The position numbers were made by a program, and so were the translations under genes. Positions 56,534 to 64,000 of a stretch of 64,000 bases of DNA are shown piece after piece. Location: assembly GCA_001899635.1 (NCBI GenBank), contig MKVQ01000042.1, forward strand, positions 124,001-188,000, written 5' to 3'. How positions within the stretch are numbered: position 1 is the first letter of the stretch; every line of letters begins with the position of its first letter. The notes beneath the pieces are model-generated. The model made no database searches. It saw only the letters and a program-made list of their open reading frames with translations, and was not told the origin of the DNA. Origin of the DNA: Myxococcales bacterium 68-20 (GTDB taxonomy: Bacteria; Myxococcota_A; Polyangia; Polyangiales; Polyangiaceae).

Positions 56534-57896
56534 CTTCGTCGCTTCCCCTTCGCGGTAGCTCGATCGTCGCGATCGTTCCTCGCCCCGGAGGCGACTGGAT
56601 GGCGAAGCTGCCACCCCAGCGCTCGGCGAACGTCCGGGCGAGGAAGAGACCGAGCCCCATTCCCTCCCCCGGGGCCTTCGTCGTGACGAAAGGCTCACCG
56701 ATGCGCGACAGGACGTCTTCCGTGATGCCGACACCGTCGTCCGTAACGACGAGGCGCACGGTCTCCGGTGTGCAGGTCGAAGACAGCACGACCTTGCCAC
56801 CCGCCCCGCGCACGGCCCATCGCGCGTTCTGCACGAGGCTGAGGAGCACCTGGATCGTCCCTTCCGTCGGACAGGTGAAGCGTACGAGCTCGCTCGTCTC
56901 GACCACGACGTTCTCCGAGGCCTCCTTACCGAGGCGATCGATGCAGCCGCGGAAGATCTCTTCGGCGCTCGTCACGCGCGGGATCTCTCCCATCGTCTCC
57001 CCGGCCTGCGCGGCCATGCGCTGGACGATGGCGCGGCAGCGCTCGACCTCCGTGCGAATGAGCCGAGCGTCGTCGATCGCTTCGTCGGCGTTCGACCGGA
57101 TCGTCCGCTCGAGCTCCTTCGAGGCGACCGCGATCGTACCGAGCGGCGTGCCGAGCTCGTGCGCCGCGCCCGCTGCGAGGGTCGTGAGCGATGCGAGCTT
57201 CTCCGAGCGGGCGGCCATCGCGCGTGCGTCGGCCAGCTCTGCCTCGCGTGCTCGAAGCGCGCCGGCGACGCGCGCGACGAAGTAGGCGATGAGCGAGGCC
57301 GCGATGGTGAAGGCGATCCACATCCCCTGGAGGTGAACCGAGAAGGGCGACGGGCCGTGGTGGTGGGCGTGACTGAGCTCGGCAACGGGCACGTGCCAGA
57401 AGAAGAGCGCCGCGTAGAGGACCGCAGAGAGCGCGACCATGGCCCCAGCCCACCGCACTCCGAGGACGAGCGCGGCCAGTGTCACGTGGACGAGGTACAT
57501 CACGCTGAACGGATTCGACGGACCGCCGGAGCAGTAGAGGAGGCCGGACAGGACGAAGACATCGGCCGCGAGGACGAGACCGATGGTCCGCGTCGAGACG
57601 TCCTCGACCTTCCTCAATCGAGCCGTGAGCACGCCGTTGGAGACGACGGTCACTCCGACGAGGAGCGCGAGAGGGAGGAGCGGCAAGTCCAAGTCGAGAC
57701 CGAAGGTCGCGACGGCGATCGTGACCGTCTGCCCGAGGACGGCGCCCCAACGCAGGCGAACGAGCCAGGCGACCGTGATGGCCGCAGGAGAGCGACTCGC
57801 CCTCGCCCTCGCGCTCGCGCCGTGCGCGGGCGAGGCTGCATGAACGTTCTTACCGGGGCCGATGGCGGCCTCGCGAGGAGCTTCGGCGACTTGCAC
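56526..57896 (-). CDS. regB: RegB/PrrB-type redox-sensing histidine kinase
   Basis: The 456-aa product has about five or six membrane spans in its first 250 residues. It contains CSGGPSNPFSVMYLVHVTLAA, here meaning the GGxxNPF quinone-binding motif known in RegB, then the H-box AAGAAHELGTPLGT, VQNARWAVRGAG and the GMGLGLFLARTFAERWGG ATP lid. RegB is inhibited by oxidised quinone and activates RegA when the pool is reduced. A GTG start at 57896 has a GGAG box 10 nt upstream. A perfect palindrome lies 62 nt upstream. Confidence 0.92.
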   Translation of the reverse strand: MQVAEAPREAAIGPGKNVHAASPAHGASARARASRSPAAITVAWLVRLRWGAVLGQTVTIAVATFGLDLDLPLLPLALLVGVTVVSNGVLTARLRKVEDVSTRTIGLVLAADVFVLSGLLYCSGGPSNPFSVMYLVHVTLAALVLGVRWAGAMVALSAVLYAALFFWHVPVAELSHAHHHGPSPFSVHLQGMWIAFTIAASLIAYFVARVAGALRAREAELADARAMAARSEKLASLTTLAAGAAHELGTPLGTIAVASKELERTIRSNADEAIDDARLIRTEVERCRAIVQRMAAQAGETMGEIPRVTSAEEIFRGCIDRLGKEASENVVVETSELVRFTCPTEGTIQVLLSLVQNARWAVRGAGGKVVLSSTCTPETVRLVVTDDGVGITEDVLSRIGEPFVTTKAPGEGMGLGLFLARTFAERWGGSFAIQSPPGRGTIATIELPRRGSDEDG

Positions 57897-57957
57897 GGAA
57901 CTACGCTCTCCAGCTTAGCGGATGGAGGTCGCCCCGCGCCCAGGGAGCGACAACATG

Positions 57958-57974
57958 CCACGCTCGGAGCGTGG
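57958..57974. promoter_or_regulatory. 17-bp palindrome upstream of regB
   Basis: CCACGCTC-G-GAGCGTGG is a perfect palindrome with 8-bp arms, 62 nt upstream of the regB start and 55 nt downstream of the cytochrome-rhodanese stop. The half-site GAGCGTGG also occurs at 59113-59120, upstream of the cytochrome-rhodanese gene. Such length and symmetry suggest a dimeric regulator binding site; the regulator is unknown. Confidence 0.45.
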
Positions 57975-58028
57975 TCACGAAGGAGGCTGGTGCCGATCCG
58001 TAATCGCGCCCCCTTGCGGACTCTGCCG

Positions 58029-59078
58029 TCATGGGTTCGGTCCCGACCGCACCGGATACCCGCGATCGCGCCAGACGAAGTAGCCCTCGTCGAGGATGGT
58101 CACCTTCGTGAAGCCGTTCGCGAGGAGTGTGTCGGCCAAGACCCCCGATTCCGCGTGAGGACAGCCGCAGTAGGAGACGAGCCACTTGTCCTTCGGCAGC
58201 GCGAAGAGGTAGTCGCGCGCCTCGTAGAACGGGACGCTTGCAGCGCCGGCGATGTGCTCCTCGACGTAGTCGGACCCCGCGCGGGCGTCGAGGAAGCCCA
58301 TCGCGGCGCCGCGGTCGAGCTCCGCCTTGATCGTGTCGACCGACGTGAAGCGATTGCCGACGGTGAACGCGGGCTCGGGTCCGTCGGGGTTCAGGACGAT
58401 CGGACCGAGCGTCCCGGGGATCGGCACGCTCCCCGTAGCCACGGGCTTCGCCCAGCTTCGAAGCAGCGCGACGATGTCGGCGATCTCGTCCTCGGTGAGC
58501 TCGCCTCCGTATCCCCTCATCGTCGTGCCGGGGCGCCCGTTCACGATGGCGTAGCGAAGGAACTCGTCGCTGGCGACGTCGAGGAATTCGGCGTTCGCGA
58601 GGCGGACGTTGGGTCCCTCCGATCCCGTCGCTCCATGACATGACGCACACGCAGCCGCGTAGCTATCCGCGCCGCGAGCGGCATCACCTGCGAGCGGCGT
58701 TTTGCTGAGCGTCACGCTCGGGCTCGTCTGCCACGTCCGCATGTAGGCGACGATCCCGGCGATCGATGCGTCGTCATACGGACCGCCGCGGTTGCGGCTC
58801 CATGCGGACATCGTGGTGCCGGGACGTCCGCGAGCGATGCTCCGTGCCAGGTAGTCGTCCGACGCGGTCGCGAGGAAGGTCGCGCTCCGGAGCGCCGTCG
58901 CATTGTCGGCCAGGTAGCCCTCGCCGTTCTTCCCGTGACACAGCGCGCATGTCTTCTCGTAGTTCTGCGCGCCGACCGCGCTCGAGCTCGCAGAAGGCGG
59001 CCGAGTCTCGTCCGAGCTGCAACCGGGCTGGAGGACGAGCCCGGCAACGATGACCGTGGCGAGGATTCTCGGCTTCAT
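58029..59078 (-). CDS. Lipoprotein fusing two cytochrome c domains with a rhodanese domain
   Basis: The 349-aa product has a signal peptide with lipobox QPGC. Two c-type cytochrome domains follow: CALCHGKNGEGY with an axial Met in RPGTTMSAW (about 45-115), and CASCHGATGSEGP with RPGTTMRGYGG (about 145-210). The C-terminal rhodanese-like domain (about 235-345) has DARAGSDYVEEHIAGAASVP and the active-site loop YCGCPH, with Cys at the catalytic place. Heme is attached outside the cytoplasm. It could pass electrons from a sulfur substrate (thiosulfate, persulfide) to the respiratory chain. Upstream of regB on the same strand, it is a plausible RegA target. Confidence 0.92.
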   Translation of the reverse strand: MKPRILATVIVAGLVLQPGCSSDETRPPSASSSAVGAQNYEKTCALCHGKNGEGYLADNATALRSATFLATASDDYLARSIARGRPGTTMSAWSRNRGGPYDDASIAGIVAYMRTWQTSPSVTLSKTPLAGDAARGADSYAAACASCHGATGSEGPNVRLANAEFLDVASDEFLRYAIVNGRPGTTMRGYGGELTEDEIADIVALLRSWAKPVATGSVPIPGTLGPIVLNPDGPEPAFTVGNRFTSVDTIKAELDRGAAMGFLDARAGSDYVEEHIAGAASVPFYEARDYLFALPKDKWLVSYCGCPHAESGVLADTLLANGFTKVTILDEGYFVWRDRGYPVRSGPNP

Positions 59079-59132
59079 GGTGTCTCCGGTCTCGCGCCGT
59101 GCTCGGTTCGTGGAGCGTGGATTGAATCAGCT

Positions 59133-59486
59133 TCAACGTCCCGAGCGCGACGGCTCCTTCTCGATCGCGCTCAAGACGCGCCTGCCATCTTCCGTCGACG
59201 TGAACGTGAAGCTCACGCGATCGCCGGCGTCGAGCCCTGCGAGCTGTTCGGGCGTTCGAGGCTCGAACGACATCGTCATCGCTTCCATGTAACCAGGGAT
59301 CTTGTCGTGGGCGATGTTGACGTACTTGCGACCGTCACCGAAGGACTTCACGACGCCGCGCGTGCTGTACGTCCCCGAGCCGCAGGCCTGTGCGACGGAT
59401 GGCGAATACCATTGCACGACGGCGACGATCGAGGTGAGGGCTACGCCGAGGACGGCTAGATGCAGCATGCGGGAGAGACGCGGCAT
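59133..59486 (-). CDS. CusF-like periplasmic copper-binding protein
   Basis: The 117-aa product has a signal peptide (VALTSIVAVVQWYSPSVAQA) and a single CusF/OB-like domain: STRGVVKSFGDGRKYVNIAH, IPGYMEAMTMSFEP and VSFTFTSTEDGRRVLSAIEK. The IPGYMEAMTM segment provides the Met ligands, and an upstream His is in the usual place for copper(I). Such proteins often sit beside cytochrome oxidase maturation genes. It ends 54 nt before the cytochrome-rhodanese gene, so both may share a promoter. Confidence 0.9.
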   Translation of the reverse strand: MPRLSRMLHLAVLGVALTSIVAVVQWYSPSVAQACGSGTYSTRGVVKSFGDGRKYVNIAHDKIPGYMEAMTMSFEPRTPEQLAGLDAGDRVSFTFTSTEDGRRVLSAIEKEPSRSGR

Positions 59487-59610
59487 GACGACCTCATGAC
59501 ACGAGATCGTTCGAACGAGAGCGTGGCATGTCGTCGCGCCCTTCCGTCCCGAGCCCGTCCGTGTCGGGACCGCCGAGCAGCCTCTGACACTCGCCGCGCG
59601 CTCGCCCCGA

Positions 59611-59680
59611 CGAGCCCAGACGAGCCCAGACGAGCCCAGACGAGCCCAGACGAGCCCAGACGAGCCCAGACGAGCCCAGA
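59611..59680. repeat. Seven perfect tandem 10-bp repeats
   Basis: The decamer CGAGCCCAGA occurs seven times without a mismatch at 59611-59680, with a partial copy at each end. The unit is about one helical turn, and the array lies between the divergent cusF-like and ccmH-like genes. It is not a CRISPR array, since it has no spacers, and it is not part of a reading frame I would accept. Confidence 0.95.
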
Positions 59681-59767
59681 CGTGGCGATCGAGCTGAGCC
59701 TTGATGCGAAGAGGCGCGACGATTGGCCACGCCCGGCGCGCGGCCGTCCAACGCTACGCTCACGCGT

Positions 59768-60244
59768 GTGCGACGGTCGTTTCGAAGTTTCCTGGTCGGG
59801 GTCGCTGCCGCCCTCACGTTCGTCGTTACGTGCGAGACGAGCCGGGCGTCGCCCGCCGGAGCCCAGGCGCTCGAGGCTCGCTTGTACGCCCCGTGCTGCT
59901 ACGGCGGGACGCTCGACATCCACGAGTCCGATCTCGCTCGCTCGCTCCGCGAGGAGATCGCGCTCAGGCTCGAGGGCGGCGAGACCAGCGACTCGATCCA
60001 GGCCGACTTCGTCGGGCGCTATGGCGAAAAGATCCTCGCCGCACGCAGCGACTCGCCGATTCGCGCGATGGGCCTCGGCGTCGCGATCCTCACGTTACTG
60101 TCCGGCGCGGCGCTCGTCTTCGTCATGCGCCGGTGGACACGTCGACTCCGCCCCGCCGAAGCACACGCAGCTCCCGCAGCCAGCGCGAAGCGAGACGCTC
60201 TCGATGCACGCATCGATGCGGAGCTGGCCGACCTCGACGCTTGA
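59768..60244 (+). CDS. ccmH: CcmH/CycL/NrfF-like cytochrome c maturation protein, variant Cys motif
   Basis: The product (158 aa) has a signal peptide, one C-terminal membrane span (GLGVAILTLLSGAALVFVMR) and the CcmH core: LYAPCCYGGTLDIHESDLAR, LREEIALRLEGGETSDSI and FVGRYGEKILA. In the canonical family the redox motif is L-R-C-x-x-C; here the pair is adjacent (PCC), while the SDLARSLR helix and RYGE motif are retained. CcmH-like proteins reduce apocytochrome before heme attachment. The GTG at 59768 gives a proper signal peptide; a TTG at 59723 is possible. It is close to c-heme and copper proteins. Confidence 0.75.
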   Translation: MRRSFRSFLVGVAAALTFVVTCETSRASPAGAQALEARLYAPCCYGGTLDIHESDLARSLREEIALRLEGGETSDSIQADFVGRYGEKILAARSDSPIRAMGLGVAILTLLSGAALVFVMRRWTRRLRPAEAHAAPAASAKRDALDARIDAELADLDA

Positions 60245-60325
60245 GGACGCTGAAGCTCGAACGGTCCGAGGACGAGGTCGCCAGCGGCGGCACGAGCGCC
60301 TGATGCCTTGCTTCGCGCGCTCGTC

Positions 60326-60907
60326 TCAGCGCGTTTGCAGGGCGCAGCCCAGGGTCTTCCCTTCCTTCCGACGAGGCTCACGTCCGGCGAGGAGATCATC
60401 GAGCGCCTCTCGCAGGTACTCCTGTGGCTCGTCGGTCAGCCGATTCTTGTCGGAGTCGATCCCTCCGCGGTACAGCACCTCTCCATTCGGATCGAGAACG
60501 ACGCTGTAGGTCGCGTATTCGGCGCCGAGCGCTCCGGCGAGCCGGCCGCCGGGATCGATCGCGATCGGAGGAAGGTCACGCTCGCGGACCGCGGCGGTCG
60601 CGCGTTCCATCGTCGCTCCAACCTCGGAGTCGACGAGAAGAAAGGCGACGCCTCGCGAAGCATACGTGCGAGAGAGCTCCCGGATGCGCTCCTCGTGAGC
60701 ACGAAAGCACGGGCAGCGATCGGCGTAGAAGACGACGACCGTCAGCTTCGAACGCGCGAGATCGCCAGGGAGCGACGTGCGCGTTCCGTTCGTATCCACC
60801 ACGCTCATCGACGGCGCTCGAACCGGAGAGCGCGCCTCGCAGGCCACGAGCGCACACGCGGCGGCCAAGACCAAGCACCAAAGCGTCCTCGGCGAAGAAC
60901 GGGTCAT
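60326..60907 (-). CDS. Redoxin/AhpC-TSA-family thioredoxin-fold lipoprotein
   Basis: The 193-aa product has a signal peptide with lipobox VAC, then a thioredoxin fold: LTVVVFYADRCPCFRAHEER with a C-P-C redox pair, VAFLLVDSEVGA, then the conserved AIDPGGRLAGALGAEYATYS and VVLDPNGEVLYRGGID (the cis-Pro region replaced by a serine/Val). Such TlpA- or AhpC-like envelope proteins carry out thiol-disulfide exchange. The ATG at 60907 is 8 nt after the stop of the OM gene. It is convergent with ccmH. Confidence 0.85.
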   Translation of the reverse strand: MTRSSPRTLWCLVLAAACALVACEARSPVRAPSMSVVDTNGTRTSLPGDLARSKLTVVVFYADRCPCFRAHEERIRELSRTYASRGVAFLLVDSEVGATMERATAAVRERDLPPIAIDPGGRLAGALGAEYATYSVVLDPNGEVLYRGGIDSDKNRLTDEPQEYLREALDDLLAGREPRRKEGKTLGCALQTR

Positions 60908-60915
60908 GATTCTGC

Positions 60916-61884
60916 TCAGTACCACGCGTACACCGCAGTCACCGCGAGCGCGGCGGTAGCGATCTGGTTCTTGCCCAGATGATCGAGAGGTGGAGTGAAC
61001 GACGGGCCGCCCTGGAGACGGAAGCTGTCCGAGAAGGGCACGACGCCGAAGAGCCCGACGGAAGGGATGCGCCGCGACGAGCCCGGGACGGGAACGCCGT
61101 CGAGCTCGGCATCGCCTTCGACCGTGTACGACGCGGAGACCGCGACCGCGTAGTCTCCCGGCAGCGTGTAGGCCACGGCCAACAGGGCCGTCCACTGCGC
61201 TCCGAGCGAGCTCGTCGTCTCGTGGATCGTGCGGGTCGCGCGCTTCGCCACGAGCCCATACGCCGTGACCAGCCACGGCCCGAACGTCTGCTCGACGGCG
61301 AGGCCGACGTTGCCCTGGAATGCTCCCGTGCCGGTAGCGTCGACCGCGAGAGGCGGCGAGGCCGACTCCGGAGAGGTCCCCGTCGGAAAGGTGACGCCGG
61401 CGAGCAGGGCAACGCCAGGCACGTACCGGGCGCGGCCGGCCAGGAAGAAGTCGTAGCGCGCGCTGAGGTTCACGTCCCCCAGGCCGCCCCCGAAGTCCGA
61501 CGCACCGCCCGCCGCACGCCGAGTCTCGACGAACGGGACGAGGCCCGTCACCTGAAGGCGTGACGCAAACGGTAGCCGGACCGAGGCCATCAAATCTTGA
61601 CCGAAGTTCTGCTCGGAGACGCCGACACTCGAGGGCACGTAGCGCGCACGACCGTCGAACGATCCGAAGACGTGCGCCGCCCGCAGCTGCAGACCGACGA
61701 GCGCGTCCTCGTGGAGCGCGAGGCGCCCCGGCGTCACGGCCCCGGCCCCCGCACAGCACGCTTGCCCCCACGCCGTCCTGGGCGCGACGAGCACGACGAG
61801 CACGGAGAAGACGAGCTTCAACGAGTGGAATGGGGGCCGCACGAACCGCGGAGCTCTACGCTTCTTCGTCGCCTCAGGGAACAT
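60916..61884 (-). CDS. Outer-membrane beta-barrel protein (transporter-type)
   Basis: The product has a signal peptide (LKLVFSVLVVLVAPRTAWGQ) and a CC pair right after cleavage (ACCAGAG), then a barrel with many strands (LHEDALVGLQLRAAHVFGSF, LGDVNLSARYDFFLAGRARY, YALPGDYAVAV-type). It ends in a Tyr-rich strand (AVTAVYAWY) as seen in outer-membrane proteins. It resembles the transporter family of meta-pathway phenol-type OM proteins, but the substrate is not readable. The ATG at 61884 overlaps the preceding small gene; a GTG at 61926 is another option. Confidence 0.7.
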   Translation of the reverse strand: MFPEATKKRRAPRFVRPPFHSLKLVFSVLVVLVAPRTAWGQACCAGAGAVTPGRLALHEDALVGLQLRAAHVFGSFDGRARYVPSSVGVSEQNFGQDLMASVRLPFASRLQVTGLVPFVETRRAAGGASDFGGGLGDVNLSARYDFFLAGRARYVPGVALLAGVTFPTGTSPESASPPLAVDATGTGAFQGNVGLAVEQTFGPWLVTAYGLVAKRATRTIHETTSSLGAQWTALLAVAYTLPGDYAVAVSASYTVEGDAELDGVPVPGSSRRIPSVGLFGVVPFSDSFRLQGGPSFTPPLDHLGKNQIATAALAVTAVYAWY

Positions 61885-61990
61885 CGATCGCGACGACGGC
61901 CTCGTCGTTTCCACTCGAGTCGACACGCATCAGCTTTCTCGCGATGCCAACCGGCGTCCGCCGTCGGTGTCGAAGATTCGGGTCGACCAT
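61874..61990 (-). CDS. Possible 38-aa small protein
   Basis: An ATG at 61990 with a strong AGGAG box 6 nt upstream opens 38 codons (DPNLRHRRRTPVGIARKLM, then RVDSSGNDEAVVAIDVP). The stop overlaps the start of the outer-membrane protein gene by 11 nt, so translational coupling is possible. The sequence is basic in its first half. Coding use is not strongly biased, so it may be a leader peptide rather than a functional protein. Confidence 0.35.
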   Translation of the reverse strand: MVDPNLRHRRRTPVGIARKLMRVDSSGNDEAVVAIDVP

Positions 61991-62191
61991 CTCGTTCTCC
62001 TGCGCGACGGGGGCCTCGTCGTGCGCGCGGCTCTTGTAGCGAACGAAACTGGTTCGGGGGACGTGTCAAATCGTCGCTCCTGCGCGCCGGGCCGGAGCCC
62101 TCGGGAGGGAGAGGGGCGCCGAGCCGGCCAGAAGCTCGCCTCGGCCCGTGCGCCCGGAGAGACGTGACCTGCCACTTTGGTGAGACACCGC

Positions 62192-62476
62192 TCAGAGTGT
62201 CAGCTTGCGCGCCATGGCGAGAAGAAGCACGCGGCCGGTTCCGCCGCGGAGCGCCGAAGCCACAATGACGCCGGCGCCGAACGCTGCGCCGATCGTCATG
62301 AGCGGGCGCGCCCGAAGCGCAGTCGCCAGCTGCTTCATTGCAGAATCGAGCCGCGCGCGCGCACGACCCCGCTTCGATGGCCGCGTGCGGGAGCAGGGAG
62401 TGACTCCGGGGATCGGTCCCTCCCAGTCACGAGTACCGATGTCGTCGTCGAGCGTCGCGTGATTCGTCTGCATCAT
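62192..62476 (-). CDS. Small membrane protein, DUF883/YqjD-like C-terminus
   Basis: The 94-aa product has a hydrophilic N-terminus, a basic central region (SRTRPSKRGRARARLDSAMK) and a C-terminal span (RPLMTIGAAFGAGVIVASAL) ending RGGTGRVLLLAMARKLTL. The pattern RP-hydrophobic-GAAFGxGxxxxxxLRG is similar to membrane-anchored ElaB/YqjD/DUF883 proteins, which bind ribosomes in stationary phase. The ATG at 62476 has an AGGAG box. Function here is inference. Confidence 0.7.
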   Translation of the reverse strand: MMQTNHATLDDDIGTRDWEGPIPGVTPCSRTRPSKRGRARARLDSAMKQLATALRARPLMTIGAAFGAGVIVASALRGGTGRVLLLAMARKLTL

Positions 62477-62876
62477 GGTCTCCTGTTCGTTCGTGCGTCC
62501 GAGACCTCGCATTCGAGGCCGAAGAATCGGCGAACAGTGCGTTCGCTCGGCCCGTGCTCCGAGGGAAGCGTGCTTGCGAGCCTCCAATCCGCAAGCCTGT
62601 CGCCGTGACGTTCGGTCTGCTCGTTTCGTGCCACTGCGTACGTGTCGAACATCACGTAGCAGGCTCGCCGTACGCAGCCGCGATGCGACGCGATTTGGGG
62701 CACGTGTGGCGAGGATGCCGCGACAACCGCTTCCCGTGCGAACCCGGATGCCAGACCGTGATGCACCGGGACTCAGCTGAAGAATGGGTTTCGTCTCGGG
62801 TCGATCCGACCGCTGCGCACACACTGCGCGCCCATCGATCGCCCACGCGGCACATGCGTTGCTGGGTCGCCGCGTC
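62477..62876. other. 400-bp divergent intergenic region
   Basis: No gene can be supported. Several frames are open but Arg/Ser/Ala-rich. It should carry divergent promoters for the small membrane protein (minus) and the coiled-coil lipoprotein (plus). No regulatory motif was recognised by eye. Confidence 0.45.
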
Positions 62877-63482
62877 ATGAAGACTCCCAACGTCCCTACG
62901 AATCTCTCGGCCACGTTCCTCGTCCTCGCCGGCCTCGCGGCGTGTGAGAAAAACCCCAACGCCGAACTGACGTCTTCGCAGGCGGAGCTGACGAGTGAGC
63001 AACGCAAGGCGCAGCAGGACGAAGCCGAGCTTCGACAGAAGCAAGCGAACGAGCGCGTCGAGAGCCAGAACGCCAGTCGCGACGACCACGCGGAGCTCCG
63101 TCGCAAGCAGGAGAGCGATCGCGCCGAGACGACCGCCGAAGGTCAGCTCGCCACCTCCGAAGCGCAGCGTGACGTCACCCACGCTCGCGAGAAGATGGCG
63201 CAGGACCGGCGCGACTTCGAGACGAAGTCGTCGGAGCGCCTCGTGAAGATCGACGCCAAGGCGAAGGAGATGAAGACGAAGAGCGCGAAGCTGGCTGCCA
63301 ACAAGAAGCAGCAGTTCAACACCAACTACGCGCGCTACATGAACGACCGTGACACGGTGAGCGCCAAGATCAACGGGCTCCACATGGTCACCGACGACAC
63401 CTGGCAGAACACCAAGCGGGACGTCGAGGGCAAGCTCGACGCTCTCGAGAACGACCTCGACAAGATGGACAAGGGACTCTGA
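62877..63482 (+). CDS. Coiled-coil lipoprotein
   Basis: The 201-aa product has lipobox LAAC and then a continuous charged coiled coil of about 140 residues (SSQAELTSEQRKAQQDEAEL, ELRQKQANERVES, HAELRRKQESDRAET), with heptad Leu/Ala spacing, followed by a helical tail (DTWQNTKRDVEGKLDALEND). It is rich in Gln, Glu and Lys and has no catalytic motif. Long lipid-anchored coils of this kind often span the periplasm or bind peptidoglycan. The ATG at 62877 precedes the signal peptide. Confidence 0.85.
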   Translation: MKTPNVPTNLSATFLVLAGLAACEKNPNAELTSSQAELTSEQRKAQQDEAELRQKQANERVESQNASRDDHAELRRKQESDRAETTAEGQLATSEAQRDVTHAREKMAQDRRDFETKSSERLVKIDAKAKEMKTKSAKLAANKKQQFNTNYARYMNDRDTVSAKINGLHMVTDDTWQNTKRDVEGKLDALENDLDKMDKGL

Positions 63483-63497
63483 GTCCGACGCGTGGCC

Positions 63498-63532
63498 GGC
63501 GGGGCGGCGATCGCTTCGAGCGTGGCCCCGCC
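63498..63532. terminator. GC-rich hairpin between convergent genes
   Basis: GGCGGGGC (63498-63505) and GCCCCGCC (63525-63532) form a perfect 8-bp stem with a 19-nt loop, located between the stops of two convergent genes. There is no T-tract, so a rho-independent terminator is only possible. Confidence 0.4.
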
Positions 63533-63564
63533 GATCGCGTCCGCGCTCGGAGGAGCGCCGGCGA

Positions 63565-64000
63565 TCAGGCCGCCTCTTGGAGGCCGACCTTTTCGGCCGC
63601 CCAGACGCGAACCGGCTTCACGCGCTCCTTCAAGAGAAGGATGACTTCGTCGTCGGTCATCGGCCCGCCGAGGCGGACGTATCGCTTGGCGAGCGTCTTG
63701 TACTGACCGGTCCAGAGCAGGACGGAGACGAAGAAGAAGTCGAGACCTTCGAAGACGATTGCGCCCTCTTGGGCGTACTTGTCCTTGTTGGCGATGAAGT
63801 CGGCGGGCATCTCCGACCAGTGACGGTTGGGGCGGAGGTGATGGCCGATGTGATAGCCGTCGTTGAAGCAGCGCTCGTTGTAGCCGCTGTTGATGCAGGT
63901 GATCGCGTTGGCGAGCCCGTTGTTCTTCTTCGCGACGTTGATGAACGCGTGCTGTCCCCAGTTGCCCACCATCATCATGATCCGACAGGTGGCCCAGGGA
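63565..64000 (-). CDS. Fatty acid desaturase, C-terminal part (cut by the window edge)
   Basis: The reading frame is open across the right edge, so the N-terminus lies beyond position 64000. The visible 145 residues contain GNWGQHAFIN, NSGYNERCFNDGYHIGHH (the third His box, HxxHH-type, coordinating the di-iron centre) and HWSEMPADFIANKDKYAQEG. This matches membrane-bound fatty acid desaturases. The C-terminal end EKVGLQEAA is complete. Substrate and position of the double bond are not readable from this part. Confidence 0.85.
   Translation of the reverse strand, partial: PWATCRIMMMVGNWGQHAFINVAKKNNGLANAITCINSGYNERCFNDGYHIGHHLRPNRHWSEMPADFIANKDKYAQEGAIVFEGLDFFFVSVLLWTGQYKTLAKRYVRLGGPMTDDEVILLLKERVKPVRVWAAEKVGLQEAA

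Noticed and set aside
59611-59680. Possible CRISPR array
   Set aside because: The 10-bp units are directly adjacent with no spacers, and there are no cas genes.

Overview
The window looks like chromosome from a GC-rich member of the Myxococcota, most likely a Polyangia/Sorangium-side lineage. This is an inference from style, not from a marker gene. The supports are strong G/C bias at third codon positions, a very large share of secreted lipoproteins with Asp/Ala/Pro-rich linkers after the lipobox cysteine, NCGxCG cysteine repeats, Trp-rich propeller repeats, RCC1-type repeats and IgGFc-binding-type proteins. No tRNA, rRNA, CRISPR array, transposase or integrase was seen.

Layout. 0.2-10 kb: a lipoprotein, an M28 peptidase with a small partner gene, an SDR, an AraC regulator followed by a compact GST / YCII / 3-methyladenine glycosylase operon, two unknown genes and a DUF4375-like gene. 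10.2-20.5 kb: cassette A, nine co-directional genes (secreted two-part protein, ECF sigma factor, single-pass membrane protein, Cys-rich lipoprotein, two Trp-rich propeller lipoproteins, RCC1-repeat lipoprotein, a further lipoprotein, IgGFc-type lipoprotein). 20.6-29.8 kb: acyl-CoA ligase, retropepsin-like lipoprotein, then a translationally coupled thiotemplate cassette (acetoacetyl-CoA synthetase-like, LnmK/Pnap_2097-like, two carrier proteins, thioesterase) and a convergent NAD-dependent formate dehydrogenase. 29.8-30.6 kb: a decayed patch with an IgGFc-type 3-prime fragment and an AT-rich islet. 30.6-44.6 kb: a potassium island (kdpF-A-B-C with a 29-codon leader gene, BBP2-like porin, kdpD-kdpE, kup, two paralogous small membrane proteins) tied together by four similar upstream motifs that could be KdpE boxes. 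44.6-46.4 kb: a TDT/SLAC1-type channel and a lipobox-bearing methyltransferase. 46.7-55.9 kb: cassette B, eight genes in the same order as cassette A. 56.0-62 kb: a RegB/RegA-type redox two-component pair, a lipoprotein fusing two c-heme domains to a rhodanese domain, a CusF-like copper protein, a CcmH-like protein, a redoxin and an outer-membrane protein. 62.2-64 kb: a small membrane protein, a coiled-coil lipoprotein and the 3-prime part of a fatty acid desaturase.

Main result. Cassettes A and B are paralogous operons with the same gene order: [secreted sensor-like protein]-[ECF sigma]-[single-pass protein]-[NCG-repeat lipoprotein]-[propeller]-[propeller]-[RCC1]-[IgGFc-type]. Most junctions are stop/start overlaps. 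A fragment of an IgGFc-type 3-prime end between them suggests a third, decayed copy. I read this as a sigma-factor-controlled surface lipoprotein display system. The function is inference. Secondary points are the orphan thiotemplate operon, the potassium island with shared boxes, and a kdpE 3-prime-end duplication flanking a lipoprotein gene.
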